From Alistipes montrealensis (lineage in GTDB: Bacteria > Bacteroidota > Bacteroidia > Bacteroidales > Rikenellaceae), in assembly GCF_018362775.1 (NCBI RefSeq), contig NZ_JAGYXY010000001.1:775651-839650 (forward strand): a DNA stretch of 64,000 bases, written 5' to 3'. The first letter of the stretch is position 1. Every line of letters begins with the position of its first letter. This document shows, piece by piece, positions 34,304 through 44,800 of this stretch. The position numbers were made by a program, and so were the translations under genes. The notes below the pieces were generated by a model. It worked only from the letters and a program-made list of their open reading frames with translations, was not told the origin of the DNA and did no database searches.

Positions 34304-36058
34304 ATGAAAACACTGTACAAAATACTAGCGACGATGCTGCTGGGAGCGGCATGCGCCGGCTGCGATTTGACCCTCATCCCCGAAGATACGGTCACCCCGC
34401 AGACCTTCTTCAAGTCCGAAGTAGACCTACGCCTGTGGACCAACCAGTTCTACACGATGCTCGACTCGCCCGACAGCGCCGCCGGACTCAATGCCGACGA
34501 CATGGTGGACAAGAGCATGGGCGACGTGATTTCGGGAACCCGCATGGCCTCCGACGAGTCCGGCTGGACCTGGACCGCCCTGCGCAAGGTCAACTATTAC
34601 CTGCAAAACTCGCACAACTGCACCGACGAGGCGGCCCGCACGAAATACGACGGTGTGGCCTACTTCTTCCGCGCCTACTTCTACTACGAGAAAGTGCGGC
34701 GTTACGGCGACGTACCCTGGTACGACAAAGTGATCGGCTCCGAGGAGGAGGACCTGCTGAAAAAGCCCCGCGAGGACCGCGGAATCATCATGGACCATGT
34801 GATGTCGGACCTCGACAACGCCATCGCCATGCTGCCGCGAGACAAGGAGGTGGCACGCGTGACCCGCTGGTCGGCGCTGGCCCTCAAGTCCCGGGCGGCG
34901 CTTTACGAAGGCACATGGCGCAAATACCGCAACCTGCCCGACGCCGAGAAATACCTCGAACAGGCGGCCGACGCCGCAGCGACCTTCATCGCCGAGAGCG
35001 GTTATTCGATCTACAAAGAGGGCACGGAACCTTATCGCGACCTTTTCTGCAGCGACAACGCCAAGTCGTCCGAGGTCATCCTGGCTCGCCTCTACAACTT
35101 CGAAGGGCTGAACCTCGCGCATAGCCTGCAGTTCAACATCCGCAACGGCGCGCAGGGCTTCACCCGCCGCTTCATGAACCATTACCTGATGGCCGACGGC
35201 TCGCGCTTCACCGAAAAACAGGGATATGAAACGATGTTCTACACCGAAGAGACCGAAGGGCGCGATCCGCGTATGGTGCAGACCGTGCTCTGCCCGGGCT
35301 ATGTAGCCAAAGGCGAAAGTTCGGCCACGCCCAACGACATGACGGCGATGACGGGCTACGAGCCGATCAAGTTCGTATCGACGGCGGCCCACAGCGGCGC
35401 TTCGAAAGGCACGTCCGACTGGGCGCTGTTCCGCACGGCGGAGGTTTACCTCAACTACGCCGAAGCCAAAGCCGAACTGGGCACGCTGACGCAGGACGAC
35501 CTGACCATCTCGATCGACAAAATCCGCGACCGCATCGGAATGGACGGACTCGACATGGCGGCAGCCAACGCCGATCCCGATCCGTTCCTCCTGGCCTGCT
35601 ACCCCAAGGTCACCAAAAGCGCCAACACGGGCGTGATCCTCGAAATCCGCCGGGAACGCACCGTCGAAATGGTCATGGAAGGCCAGCGCATGTGGGACAT
35701 GTTCCGCTGGAAAGAAGGTGCGCAGATGGTCAACGAAACGACACCCTACTACGGCATCTACTTCCCCGGCCCGGGCCTTTACGACATGGACGGCGACGGC
35801 AAGAACGATCTGGAACTCTACGCCACACAGCAGACCAGCGTACCGGCCGACGGACTGACGGTGCTGAAGATCGGATCGGACATCGTCCTTTCCGACGCAG
35901 CTAACAACCGCGGTTACGTCGTAGCCTGGAGCGCCCTGAAATACACCTGGACCGAGGAACGCGACTATCTGTGGCCGATTCCGGCCGACCAGCGCGTACT
36001 GACGGGCGGCCTGCTGACCCAGAACCCCGGATGGACCGACAGCACCAATTTCGACTGA
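34304..36058 (+). CDS. SusD/RagB family surface nutrient-binding lipoprotein of the GLUG locus
   Basis: 584 residues with lipobox CAGC (Cys about 21). SusD features: TLIPEDTVTPQTFFKSEVDL N-terminus, the helical YDGVAYFFRAYFYYEKVRRYGDVPW segment, YLNYAEAKAEL, and RRERTVEMVMEGQRMWDMFRWK near the C-terminus, ending QNPGW plus a short tail. It pairs with the STN-SusC upstream. The next gene starts 26 bp later, so the surface lipoproteins are probably co-expressed. Confidence 0.95.
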   Translation: MKTLYKILATMLLGAACAGCDLTLIPEDTVTPQTFFKSEVDLRLWTNQFYTMLDSPDSAAGLNADDMVDKSMGDVISGTRMASDESGWTWTALRKVNYYLQNSHNCTDEAARTKYDGVAYFFRAYFYYEKVRRYGDVPWYDKVIGSEEEDLLKKPREDRGIIMDHVMSDLDNAIAMLPRDKEVARVTRWSALALKSRAALYEGTWRKYRNLPDAEKYLEQAADAAATFIAESGYSIYKEGTEPYRDLFCSDNAKSSEVILARLYNFEGLNLAHSLQFNIRNGAQGFTRRFMNHYLMADGSRFTEKQGYETMFYTEETEGRDPRMVQTVLCPGYVAKGESSATPNDMTAMTGYEPIKFVSTAAHSGASKGTSDWALFRTAEVYLNYAEAKAELGTLTQDDLTISIDKIRDRIGMDGLDMAAANADPDPFLLACYPKVTKSANTGVILEIRRERTVEMVMEGQRMWDMFRWKEGAQMVNETTPYYGIYFPGPGLYDMDGDGKNDLELYATQQTSVPADGLTVLKIGSDIVLSDAANNRGYVVAWSALKYTWTEERDYLWPIPADQRVLTGGLLTQNPGWTDSTNFD

Positions 36059-36084
36059 TGCTTTTTGCAACCCGATAAAACTCA

Positions 36085-39000
36085 ATGGCAATGAAACGAA
36101 CCATGATAACAACGCTTCTGGCATCGGTCCTCCTCTTCGCGGGCGGATGCAGCGACAATTTCGACGACTCCGCCCTGTGGAAAGGCGTCGACGAGATCTA
36201 CAACCAACTCACCGAGCTCGAAAAGCAGACCGACGAAATAAACCGGCAGATCCAACTGCTTTCGGCAGTCGTCAACGGCGGGGTCGTCACCTCGATCACG
36301 CAGGACGCCGAAGGCAACAACGTCGTGCGGTTCAAGGGCCCGGACAACGTCGAGCACAGCGTCACCGTCGCGACGAAGGACGACGTGACGACCGCACCGA
36401 TCCTCGGCACGAAGGAAGAAGGCGGCGTACTCTACTGGACGACCACCGCCGGCGGCAAGACCGACTTTCTGAAAGATACCGACGGGGCGAAAATCCCCGT
36501 CGCCGGACGTACGCCCGAAGTGGCCGTCGACAAGGAGGGCTACTGGACCGTCAACGGCAAACGCCTGACCGACGCAGCGGGCAATCCGCTGAAGGCCGAA
36601 GGCAAGGAGACATCGCTCATCACGGGCGTCACGCGCGATGCTAACGGCAACGCAGTCTTCACGCTGGGCGACGGCACGACGGTATCGGCCCCGGTTTTCG
36701 ACGCCTTCAATATCGTTTTCAAGGTCGGCGACACCGTCCTCGGTGACGAATACGTGGTCGAGGACACCTCGCAGCCGCTCACGATCGGCTACGAACTTAC
36801 GGGCGAGAAAGCCGGCGAGACCATCCTGAAGATCATGCGCGCCGAAAAGCTCACGGCCGTGGCCGACACCGCTGCCGGAACCATCGCCGTCACCTTCGGC
36901 AATGCGTTCGAGGAGGGCAGCTTCACCGTGATGCTCTGCGACACGGAGGAGAACGTCCTGATCCGCGTCGTGCGCCTCGCAGCCAAAAGCGCCAAACCCG
37001 AATACTACGGCATCAAGACCGCCGAAGACCTCCGCAAATTCGCCGAGGCCGTCAACTCCTCGCGCAGCTACGACCGTTACCGCGACGAAAGCGGCGACGT
37101 AGTGCTGCTGAACGATGTCGACATGGCCGGCACGACGGAGTGGACGCCGATCGGCACGGCCGAGAATCCCTTTACGGGCATATTCAACGGCAAGAATTTC
37201 GCGATCAAAAACATAAGCTGGACGGCCGACGCCGCAAAATCGACCGCACACGGACTGTTCGGCGTGCTGGAAAAGGCGACCGTCAAAAACCTCACGGTAG
37301 GCAGTACGGGCGACAAGATAACGGTAACAGGAACCGCCGGGGCCGGGACGGCCATAGCGGGCGTGGCGGCATTCGCCACCGAATCGGTTATCGAAAGCGT
37401 AACCAACAACGTTTCGATCTCGTTCGAGGCCGAAGACCCTGCCGGAACGCTCGTCATGCTTGCAGGCATCGCCGGGCAAATGTCCGGGACGACCATCGGC
37501 GGTACGTCCGCCGCAGTGAAATGCGCCAACAACGGCGACATCACCACGGGTCCCATCGCCAACACCGGAAACGGCGGCACAGGCATGCAGGTGGGAGGCA
37601 TCTGCGCCTACATCAAGTCTGCCGAGAACAACCTCATCGGCTACTGCACCAACAACGGACGCGTGAACGCGCCTTCGGGACGCGGGGGCGGCCTGGCGGG
37701 AACCTTCGAGAAGGGAACCATCGCCAACTCGCTGAACAACGGACTCATCGAAGACGACGCTGCCGGGCAGTACGCCGGACAGAAAAACCAATACGGCATC
37801 AAGCGCATGGGCGGCCTGGTCGGCGGTTCGACTTCGACTGGCTGCGTCATCGAGAACTGTAACAACCTCGGCAACGTAATCACCCACCTGGGATGCCGCA
37901 CAGGCGGTTTCTCGGGCCATAACCTCGGCACGATCCAGAACTGCAAGAACACCGGGGCCATCATCGGCAACGTGACCGTCGACGGCGCGAACTACCACGG
38001 TCCCGGCTGGGCCTGCGGCTACAACCAGAGTGCTTCGCTCATCAAAGGGTGCATCGGAAACGGCTTCGTCGGCGACTACGACACCTATAAGGACGCTCCG
38101 AAGACAGCTCCGGCGGCGATGCACGCCACAGCCGTCTGCCACAAGCAGTCGAACTACAACACCGAGGAAAATACCGTGGACTGGTCGCTTCCGGCCTACT
38201 ACGACTGGGAACTCAAACAGACGATCCAGCTCCATCCTGGCGTGAAATACACCTACTACGAGTTCACCAACCTGCCGCGCAAGATGCACGTGCTGGAACT
38301 CGACCTGACGAACGACGCCGTGGAGATCGCAACCTCGATTTCCAACGACCTCGTGCCCAACCCCAACGGCAACAACAACAGCAACAACGGCAAGAACATC
38401 CGCGAGACCCTCTCGGAGAACTGCACCCGCAAGCGCGCCGAAGGGCAGGAGATCATCGCCGGCATCAACACCGGGTTCTTCAATTCGCACGACGGATTCC
38501 CGCGCGGCCTGCACATCGAGGACGGCCGCCCCGATTTCGTGAATAACAAGACCGTGCGCACGTCGCTGACCAACCACCAGAACTGCTTCACCTTCTTCAA
38601 AGACCGTACGGTAAGCTGCGGCAAGAAGGTCTTCACGGGCAAGATCGAGGTCGACGGTGTCGAGTACGAATACCACTCGATCAACGACACGATCCTGCGC
38701 CGGGGCAACGTATCGCAGGAGGCCAACCTCTATACGGCGCGCTACAAGAAGACGCCGCACCCCGGTACTCCCTCGCTGACCAACACGCTGCTCAAAAAAG
38801 CGCTCTACGTCGTGGCGAAGAACACCTCGGGCAACCCCATGACGGTCAACGACGGCTGGTTCGAAGCCACCGTGACCCAGATCGCCGACGGACGCACGAC
38901 GGAACTCGCCGAAGCGCCCTACCTCACGACCCTCGACCAGTGGGCCGTGCAGCTCACGGGAGCCGCCGCCGAAGCCTTCGCCGGAAAACTCTCCGTAGGC

Positions 39001-39405
39001 TCGACGCTCCGCATCCGCGCCGACGTGGCGGTGGACGGCGTTTCGACCCCCATCCTCGCGCAGAATTCGACGATGTACCACCTCCTGGACAACGGCGTGG
39101 ATAAAAACCTCGCCTCGTCGGTTTACGATCCGATGACCTACGTGGGCGTCGACCAGCCCGGAACGAAAGTCTACTTCTTCGTCATCGACGGCCGCCAGAG
39201 TTGGGTTTCGATGGGCGTGAAGTTCTACGAAATGGTCCGCATCGCCCAGAAGTTCGGCTGCTGGAACGTAACCCGTTTCGACGGCGGAGGTTCGACGACC
39301 ATGTGGCTCTACACCGACGGCGAGGGCAAGGTGGTCAACAAACCTTCCGACTCGAAAGGCGAGCGCAGTTGCATGAACTACATGCACGTGCGGATCAAAA
39401 AGTAA
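36085..39405 (+). CDS. DUF4988-GLUG-phosphodiester glycosidase surface lipoprotein
   Basis: 1106 residues. Lipobox LLFAGGC, then SDNFDDS, an acidic run like known Bacteroides surface-export signals. A short coiled coil (about 32-60) and DUF4988-like domain follow (to about 220; contains EGYWTVNGKRL). A GLUG-type module spans about 310-700 (KTAEDLRKFAEAVNSS; VVLLNDVDMAGTTEWTPIG; repeated xNxGxV/GGLVGG loops typical of a beta-helix). The C-terminal 720-1106 matches phosphodiester glycosidases related to the N-acetylglucosamine-1-phosphodiester glycosidase (uncovering enzyme): VLELDLTNDAVEIATS, AGINTGFFN, GLHIEDGRPDF, VIDGRQSWVSMGVKF and RFDGGGSTTMW. Expected reaction: release of a sugar from a phosphodiester. 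The start could also be the Met at 36091. Confidence 0.88.
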   Translation: MAMKRTMITTLLASVLLFAGGCSDNFDDSALWKGVDEIYNQLTELEKQTDEINRQIQLLSAVVNGGVVTSITQDAEGNNVVRFKGPDNVEHSVTVATKDDVTTAPILGTKEEGGVLYWTTTAGGKTDFLKDTDGAKIPVAGRTPEVAVDKEGYWTVNGKRLTDAAGNPLKAEGKETSLITGVTRDANGNAVFTLGDGTTVSAPVFDAFNIVFKVGDTVLGDEYVVEDTSQPLTIGYELTGEKAGETILKIMRAEKLTAVADTAAGTIAVTFGNAFEEGSFTVMLCDTEENVLIRVVRLAAKSAKPEYYGIKTAEDLRKFAEAVNSSRSYDRYRDESGDVVLLNDVDMAGTTEWTPIGTAENPFTGIFNGKNFAIKNISWTADAAKSTAHGLFGVLEKATVKNLTVGSTGDKITVTGTAGAGTAIAGVAAFATESVIESVTNNVSISFEAEDPAGTLVMLAGIAGQMSGTTIGGTSAAVKCANNGDITTGPIANTGNGGTGMQVGGICAYIKSAENNLIGYCTNNGRVNAPSGRGGGLAGTFEKGTIANSLNNGLIEDDAAGQYAGQKNQYGIKRMGGLVGGSTSTGCVIENCNNLGNVITHLGCRTGGFSGHNLGTIQNCKNTGAIIGNVTVDGANYHGPGWACGYNQSASLIKGCIGNGFVGDYDTYKDAPKTAPAAMHATAVCHKQSNYNTEENTVDWSLPAYYDWELKQTIQLHPGVKYTYYEFTNLPRKMHVLELDLTNDAVEIATSISNDLVPNPNGNNNSNNGKNIRETLSENCTRKRAEGQEIIAGINTGFFNSHDGFPRGLHIEDGRPDFVNNKTVRTSLTNHQNCFTFFKDRTVSCGKKVFTGKIEVDGVEYEYHSINDTILRRGNVSQEANLYTARYKKTPHPGTPSLTNTLLKKALYVVAKNTSGNPMTVNDGWFEATVTQIADGRTTELAEAPYLTTLDQWAVQLTGAAAEAFAGKLSVGSTLRIRADVAVDGVSTPILAQNSTMYHLLDNGVDKNLASSVYDPMTYVGVDQPGTKVYFFVIDGRQSWVSMGVKFYEMVRIAQKFGCWNVTRFDGGGSTTMWLYTDGEGKVVNKPSDSKGERSCMNYMHVRIKK

Positions 39406-39424
39406 CCCTTAAACAGAGAGAACA

Positions 39425-41881
39425 ATGAGAAATATCCTGAACATCATAGTGCTTATGGCCGGCTTCGTCCTCCTCTGGGGGTGCGACGAATACGACGACG
39501 GGCAACTGCGCAAGAACATCGACGCCATCGAGGGAGAACTCACGGCGGCCGAACAGCGCGTCGCGGAACTCAACGACCAGATGAGCTCGCTCACAGCGCT
39601 CGTCAACAGCAGCTTCATCTCCTACCTCAAGCAGGACGACAAAGGCAACTACGTCGTTTGCTACCGCGACCACGGCGGCGAGACCAAGACCATTACCCTC
39701 GCCACGCAGGGCGACGTAGTGACCGCCCCGATCGTCGGGGCCGGGGAATTCACCGACGGGAAACTCTACTGGCGCACGACCGCCGACAACGGCGAAACGT
39801 ACCAGTGGCTGCTCGATGGGTCGGGCGAGATGATGCCCGTAGGCGGCGTACCTCCCACGATGGGCATCGACGCCGAAGGATTCTGGACGGTCAACGGCGA
39901 GCGTTTCGTCGGCAAAGACGGCAAACCCGTACTGGCCAACGACACGAGCAACACGCTGTTCCAGTCGGTCGAGACCGACGAGGAGAGCGGCATGGTCCGT
40001 TTCACGCTCGCCGACGGCAGCACGTTCGAAATTCCGGTTTTCGAAGCGCTGAACATCAGCTTCGACGCCGCCCCCGTAACGGCCATCGCCGACCGGGCAA
40101 CGCCGGCCTACATCAAATACGCCATAGCGGGCAGCGAAGCCGAGAACGCCCATATCGACTACTTCACGGCTTACAACGTAACGGTGGAGATCGACAAATA
40201 CACCCGTACGATCTCCGTCCGGCTGGACGAAGACGCCGAAGAGGGCAACACGGTGATCCTGGTTACGGCCGGGGGCAACACCGTACTTAAACCCCTCTTT
40301 TTCACCTATGGAACGGCCCAGATCGAGCCCCCGACGTGGGACCCGCAGTTCGGGACCGGAACGGAAGTCGCCCTCGAAGGCGAATTTACCGAATTCGATA
40401 TCAAAGTGTCGGCCAACATCGAATACGACGTTGCAATCGCCGAGGAGTGCCAATCGTGGCTCAAACCCACCCCCACGACGCGCGCCCCGATGATTACGAC
40501 GACGCATTCGTTTGTTGCCGACTATTATGAAAACGACAGCGGCGCCGACCGCAAGGGTTCGATCACCTTCTCGAACCGCCCCTACGGCGTAACCGTCACG
40601 CTCGCCGTGCGCCAGTCGCCCGTCATTCCCGACGTGCCGACCGACCCGGGTATCTCCACAGGCGCCGACCTGGTGGCCTTCGCCAAGGCGGTCAACGCAG
40701 GCGGCAGCACGAGCCGCTGGCAGAACGCCTCGGGCGAAGTGGTGCTGCTGAACGATGTCGACCTGACGGGACTCACCGAGTGGACTCCGATCGGATCGGG
40801 CAAAGCCACCGGAACGCCCTCCTACAACACGCTGGTCAACCCCTTCACGGGTGTATTCAACGGCCAGGGCTTCACGATCAAGGGTATCCAGTGGACCTTC
40901 GACGCCGAAGACGAAACGACCCACCTGCACGGCCTGTTCGGCGCGCTGAAGGGCGCCACGGTCAAGAACCTCAAACTGGGCGCCGCAGGCGACCAGATCT
41001 CCGTCACGGGCGCAAGTTCCAACGTCGTGGCCGTGGGTGCGCTGGCAGGTTACGCCGAGGGTTCGACGATCTCGAACGTCACCAACAACGTTTCGGTGAT
41101 CCTCACGGGCGACAATCCCGATGCGACGCTGATGATGCTCGCCGGCATCGCCGCCTGTGCGAAGTCGACGACTATCGGCGGTGAAACGAAGGACCTCGCC
41201 GTCGTCAACAACGGCGACGTGAAGACCGGCCGCATCTCCAACACGGCCAACGGCGGTACGGGCATGAACGTAGGCGGCATCTGCGCCTTCACGCTCGGCG
41301 GAGGCATCAAGCTCGACTACTGCACCAACAACGGCGCAGTGAGCGCCCCGACAGGACGCGGCGGCGGTCTGGTAGGCACACTGGGCGGCCCGACGAGCGA
41401 AGAGAACGGCACTGCGGTCAGCAACTCGACCAACAACGGCACGGTGCAGGACGACGCCGTGGGCCAGTATGGCGGCAGCCGGGATTACTACAACAACAAG
41501 CGCATGGGCGGCCTGGTGGGCGGTACGGTGACCAACAACAACATCCGCATCGAATACTGCACCAACAACGGCAATGTCTTCTCGCAACTGGGATGCCGCA
41601 CGGGCGGTTTCGTGGGCCACAACCAAGCCACGATCGTAGGCTGCGTGAACAAGGGAATCATCCTGGCCAACATCACCCTCGACGCCGGCGCTCCGCAGCA
41701 CGGTCCCGGCTGGGCCTGCGGTTACAGCGCCAAGGGACTCGTCACGCAGTGCGCCAAGGGCGGCCGCGTCGGCGAATGGGACACCTGGAAGGACAACCCG
41801 AGCGGCGCTCCCGAAGCCACGAACGACAACGCCCTGTGTTACCGCAACAGCGAATATTTCGATCCGTCGCAGAACTACTAA
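39425..41881 (+). CDS. DUF4988-BACON-like-GLUG surface lipoprotein without a recognised enzyme domain
   Basis: 818 residues. Lipobox VLLWGC followed by DEYDDGQ (acidic, surface-export type). Coiled coil about 28-58 and DUF4988-like domain to about 215 (EGFWTVNGERF). Residues about 315-400 resemble BACON-type Ig-like domains (FDIKVSANIEYDVAI; DRKGSITFSNRPYGVTVTL). A GLUG module occupies about 409-818 and is plainly paralogous to that of the preceding gene: both share GAVSAPTGRGGGL-like, KRMGGLVGG, LGCRTGGF and HGPGWACGY strings in the same order. The protein ends right after this module, where the neighbour continues into its glycosidase. It may be a surface adhesin or glycan binder. Gap to the upstream gene is 19 bp. 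Confidence 0.85.
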   Translation: MRNILNIIVLMAGFVLLWGCDEYDDGQLRKNIDAIEGELTAAEQRVAELNDQMSSLTALVNSSFISYLKQDDKGNYVVCYRDHGGETKTITLATQGDVVTAPIVGAGEFTDGKLYWRTTADNGETYQWLLDGSGEMMPVGGVPPTMGIDAEGFWTVNGERFVGKDGKPVLANDTSNTLFQSVETDEESGMVRFTLADGSTFEIPVFEALNISFDAAPVTAIADRATPAYIKYAIAGSEAENAHIDYFTAYNVTVEIDKYTRTISVRLDEDAEEGNTVILVTAGGNTVLKPLFFTYGTAQIEPPTWDPQFGTGTEVALEGEFTEFDIKVSANIEYDVAIAEECQSWLKPTPTTRAPMITTTHSFVADYYENDSGADRKGSITFSNRPYGVTVTLAVRQSPVIPDVPTDPGISTGADLVAFAKAVNAGGSTSRWQNASGEVVLLNDVDLTGLTEWTPIGSGKATGTPSYNTLVNPFTGVFNGQGFTIKGIQWTFDAEDETTHLHGLFGALKGATVKNLKLGAAGDQISVTGASSNVVAVGALAGYAEGSTISNVTNNVSVILTGDNPDATLMMLAGIAACAKSTTIGGETKDLAVVNNGDVKTGRISNTANGGTGMNVGGICAFTLGGGIKLDYCTNNGAVSAPTGRGGGLVGTLGGPTSEENGTAVSNSTNNGTVQDDAVGQYGGSRDYYNNKRMGGLVGGTVTNNNIRIEYCTNNGNVFSQLGCRTGGFVGHNQATIVGCVNKGIILANITLDAGAPQHGPGWACGYSAKGLVTQCAKGGRVGEWDTWKDNPSGAPEATNDNALCYRNSEYFDPSQNY

Positions 41882-41899
41882 CGCTAAACAAAGACATCC

Positions 41900-44800
41900 A
41901 TGAAACGATTCCTATATTTCCTGCTCCTGACGGCGATCGCCTTCGCCGCAGGATGCAGCGACTACGACGATTCGCAGCTCAGCGGCCGTATCGACGGCTT
42001 CAAGGAGCGCATCGCGAAGCTCCAGGGCCGCATCGCCTCGCTCAACAGCCAACTGGCGGACCTGAGCGAACTGACCTCCGGCAACGTCATCACTGCGATG
42101 GCACAGGATTCCGAAGGCAACTACGTCATTACCTACAAGGACAACAAGAACGAAGAGAAGAGCGTCGTGCTGGCCACGACCGACCAAATGCTCAACGTTC
42201 CGCTGCTGGGCGTCGAACTCGACGCGGAGAGCGGCCTCTATTACTGGACCGTAACCGTCGACGGCGAGACCTCGCCGCTGTCCGGCAACGACGGGGAGCG
42301 GGTTCCCGTGAGCGGCCACACCCCCGTGGTGTCGGTCGACGCACAGGGCTTCTGGACGGTCAACGGCGAACGGCTGAACGACGCCTCGGGACGCCCGATC
42401 GAAGCCAACGACGGCGAAAGCTGCCTGTTCAAAAGCATCGAACGCGACGCCAACGGCAACCTGTCGCTGACGCTCGGCAACGGGGAAGTCGTAACGCTGC
42501 CCATCCAACAGGTGCTGAACCTCACGCTCTCGACGGCGATCAACACCACGGTGGTCGATATTTCAGCTCCGATGACGGTCAAATATACGCTTCACGGCGA
42601 ACACGCCACCGATGCGCTGGTCGGCATCGCGGCGGCCGAGGGTCTCGAAGCTGCGCTCGACAAGCAGGAACAGCAGATTGCAGTCACCTTCCCGGCGGGC
42701 TTCCGCGAGGGACACCTGATCGTGGTGGCCTACGACATGCTGGAGCACACGGTGCTGCGTCCGGTCTTCTTCACCAAGGCGACGAGCGACCGCATCGAAA
42801 TCGGCACGGCCGCCGAACTGGTGCAGTTCGCCGCCGATGTCAACGCCGGCACGGGCGCACAACTGATGACCGCCGTGCTGACCGGCGACATCGACATGAC
42901 GGGCATCGCGTCGTGGACGCCGATCGGCAACGGCACGTTCGCCGCCACGACCGCCGTATCCACGCCCTCCGGGGCCGTCTTCGAAGGCACGTTCGACGGA
43001 CAGGGCCATGCGCTGCGCAACTTCAGGATGGCCGCAACGCTCACGGGCGACAACCAGACCTACGGCCTGTTCGGCGTACTGAAAGGCGCAACGGTCCGCA
43101 ACCTCGTACTGGGCGCCGAAACAGGCGACACGGGGTCGTTCACGGTTTCGGGCAACGGCGTCACCTCGACAGGCGTCATCGCCGGGGCCAGCATCGAATC
43201 GACGATCGAAGACTGCAGCAGTTACCTTCCGATGGAGTGCCTGGGCAACGGAACTTCGGGCAAACTGATGACCATGGGTCTCGTGGGCTTCGTCTACGGA
43301 GCGGGCACGAGCGAGGAGACCGTCACACAGCTCATCGGGCTGAAGAACTACGGCACGCTCAAGGCCGTGCCGGGAGCCGCCAACGCCAACGGGTTCACTT
43401 CGACGCAGGTGGGCTGTATCGCAGGACTTTCGAACACCTCGCGCACGTCGACCTTCCAAAACAAGATCACGCGCTGCGTGAACTACGGCGACATGGAGAC
43501 CTCGACGGGCCGCGCCTCGGGCATCATCGCCGCGGCAAACACCTTTACGGTGGTTTCCGAATGCGACAACCACGGCGACATGCTTAATACCTATGCCGAA
43601 TCGGGCGGCGGACGCCTGGGCAACATCACCTGCATCCTCGGCACGGCGTCGAAAGTCGACGGCTGTACGAACTACGGCGATGTCGTGGCCACGAACGCCA
43701 AGACCCACGCCGGAGGACTGGTCTGCCTGCTCAACGCAGCCGACGTGGAGTTCAACGACAACGCCAACTACGGCCGGGTAATCACCGACCTTGCGACCTA
43801 CCGCGGAACGCTGGTGGCCAACATCAACACGTTCGCCAAGATGGACAACAACACAGCAGGCGGCGGTGTAGGATCGTACAACGGCGGAAACTACGTGATG
43901 GCCGACATCGACGAGACGAACTTCATGGACTACATCGGCCTGATCAAGACCGGCAATGAATCGAAGGTGACCAACACCAAATACGGTGGCGACATCTCCT
44001 CGGCCAAGGGCATCCGCACGGCCGACGACCTTGTGGCATTCGCCGCGGCGGTCAATGCCGGGACCTCGATTGAAGAATGGCAGAACGAGGACGGCGAGGT
44101 GTGCCTGCTGACCAACATCGACATGGCGGCGGTCACGGAGTGGACCCCGATCGGCAAGGCGGCCTTCACGTGGGGCAGCAACAAGCTCGCCCTCACGGGA
44201 ACGCCCTTCGCCGGGCACTTCAACGGACAGGGCTACCGCATCCGCAACCTGAAAATGGTAGCCGCAGGCAGCGAGGAAGGACAGGCATACGGATTCTTCG
44301 GGGCGCTGGCCCCGGGGGCCGTGGTCGAGAACTTTTCGTTCGACTCGGGGTGTTCGCTGACCGTAACGGCCTCGGCGCGCTGCGCGGCGGGCCTGGTGGC
44401 CGGTGTCGTTTACGATGCTACGGTGCGCGACATCACCGGCTCGGCCCCGATGCTCTTCCAGGGCGCCGCCGGAGCGAGCGTTCCGATGTACATGGGCCTC
44501 ATAGGCTTCGCCTTCGCCGAAACGGCGGGCGTCGTGATCGACAGCGTGAACAACAACGGCGAAATCACGGCGGAGAACCGGACTCCGAACCTCGAGGCCG
44601 GCGGCAACGCCTGCCATGCCGCGGGCATCGTCGCCTTCGCCACCAACGAGGCGTCGTCGCAGCAGAAGGTCATCATCTCCGACTGCATCAACTACGGCGC
44701 GATGACCTCGGCGCTGGCCCGGACTTCGGGCATCGTCGCTGCGGCCAACCGCTACACCCAACTGACCAACTGCGTCAACCACGGCGATCAACTGAACACC

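Noticed and set aside
30784..34443. A very long open frame on the minus strand opposite the STN-SusC gene (and similar ones opposite the GLUG genes, 36082-39387, 39395-41701, 42563-45499).
   Set aside because: High GC and codon bias leave few stops on the opposite strand. The translations have no signal peptides or domains, while the plus-strand frames carry clear families.
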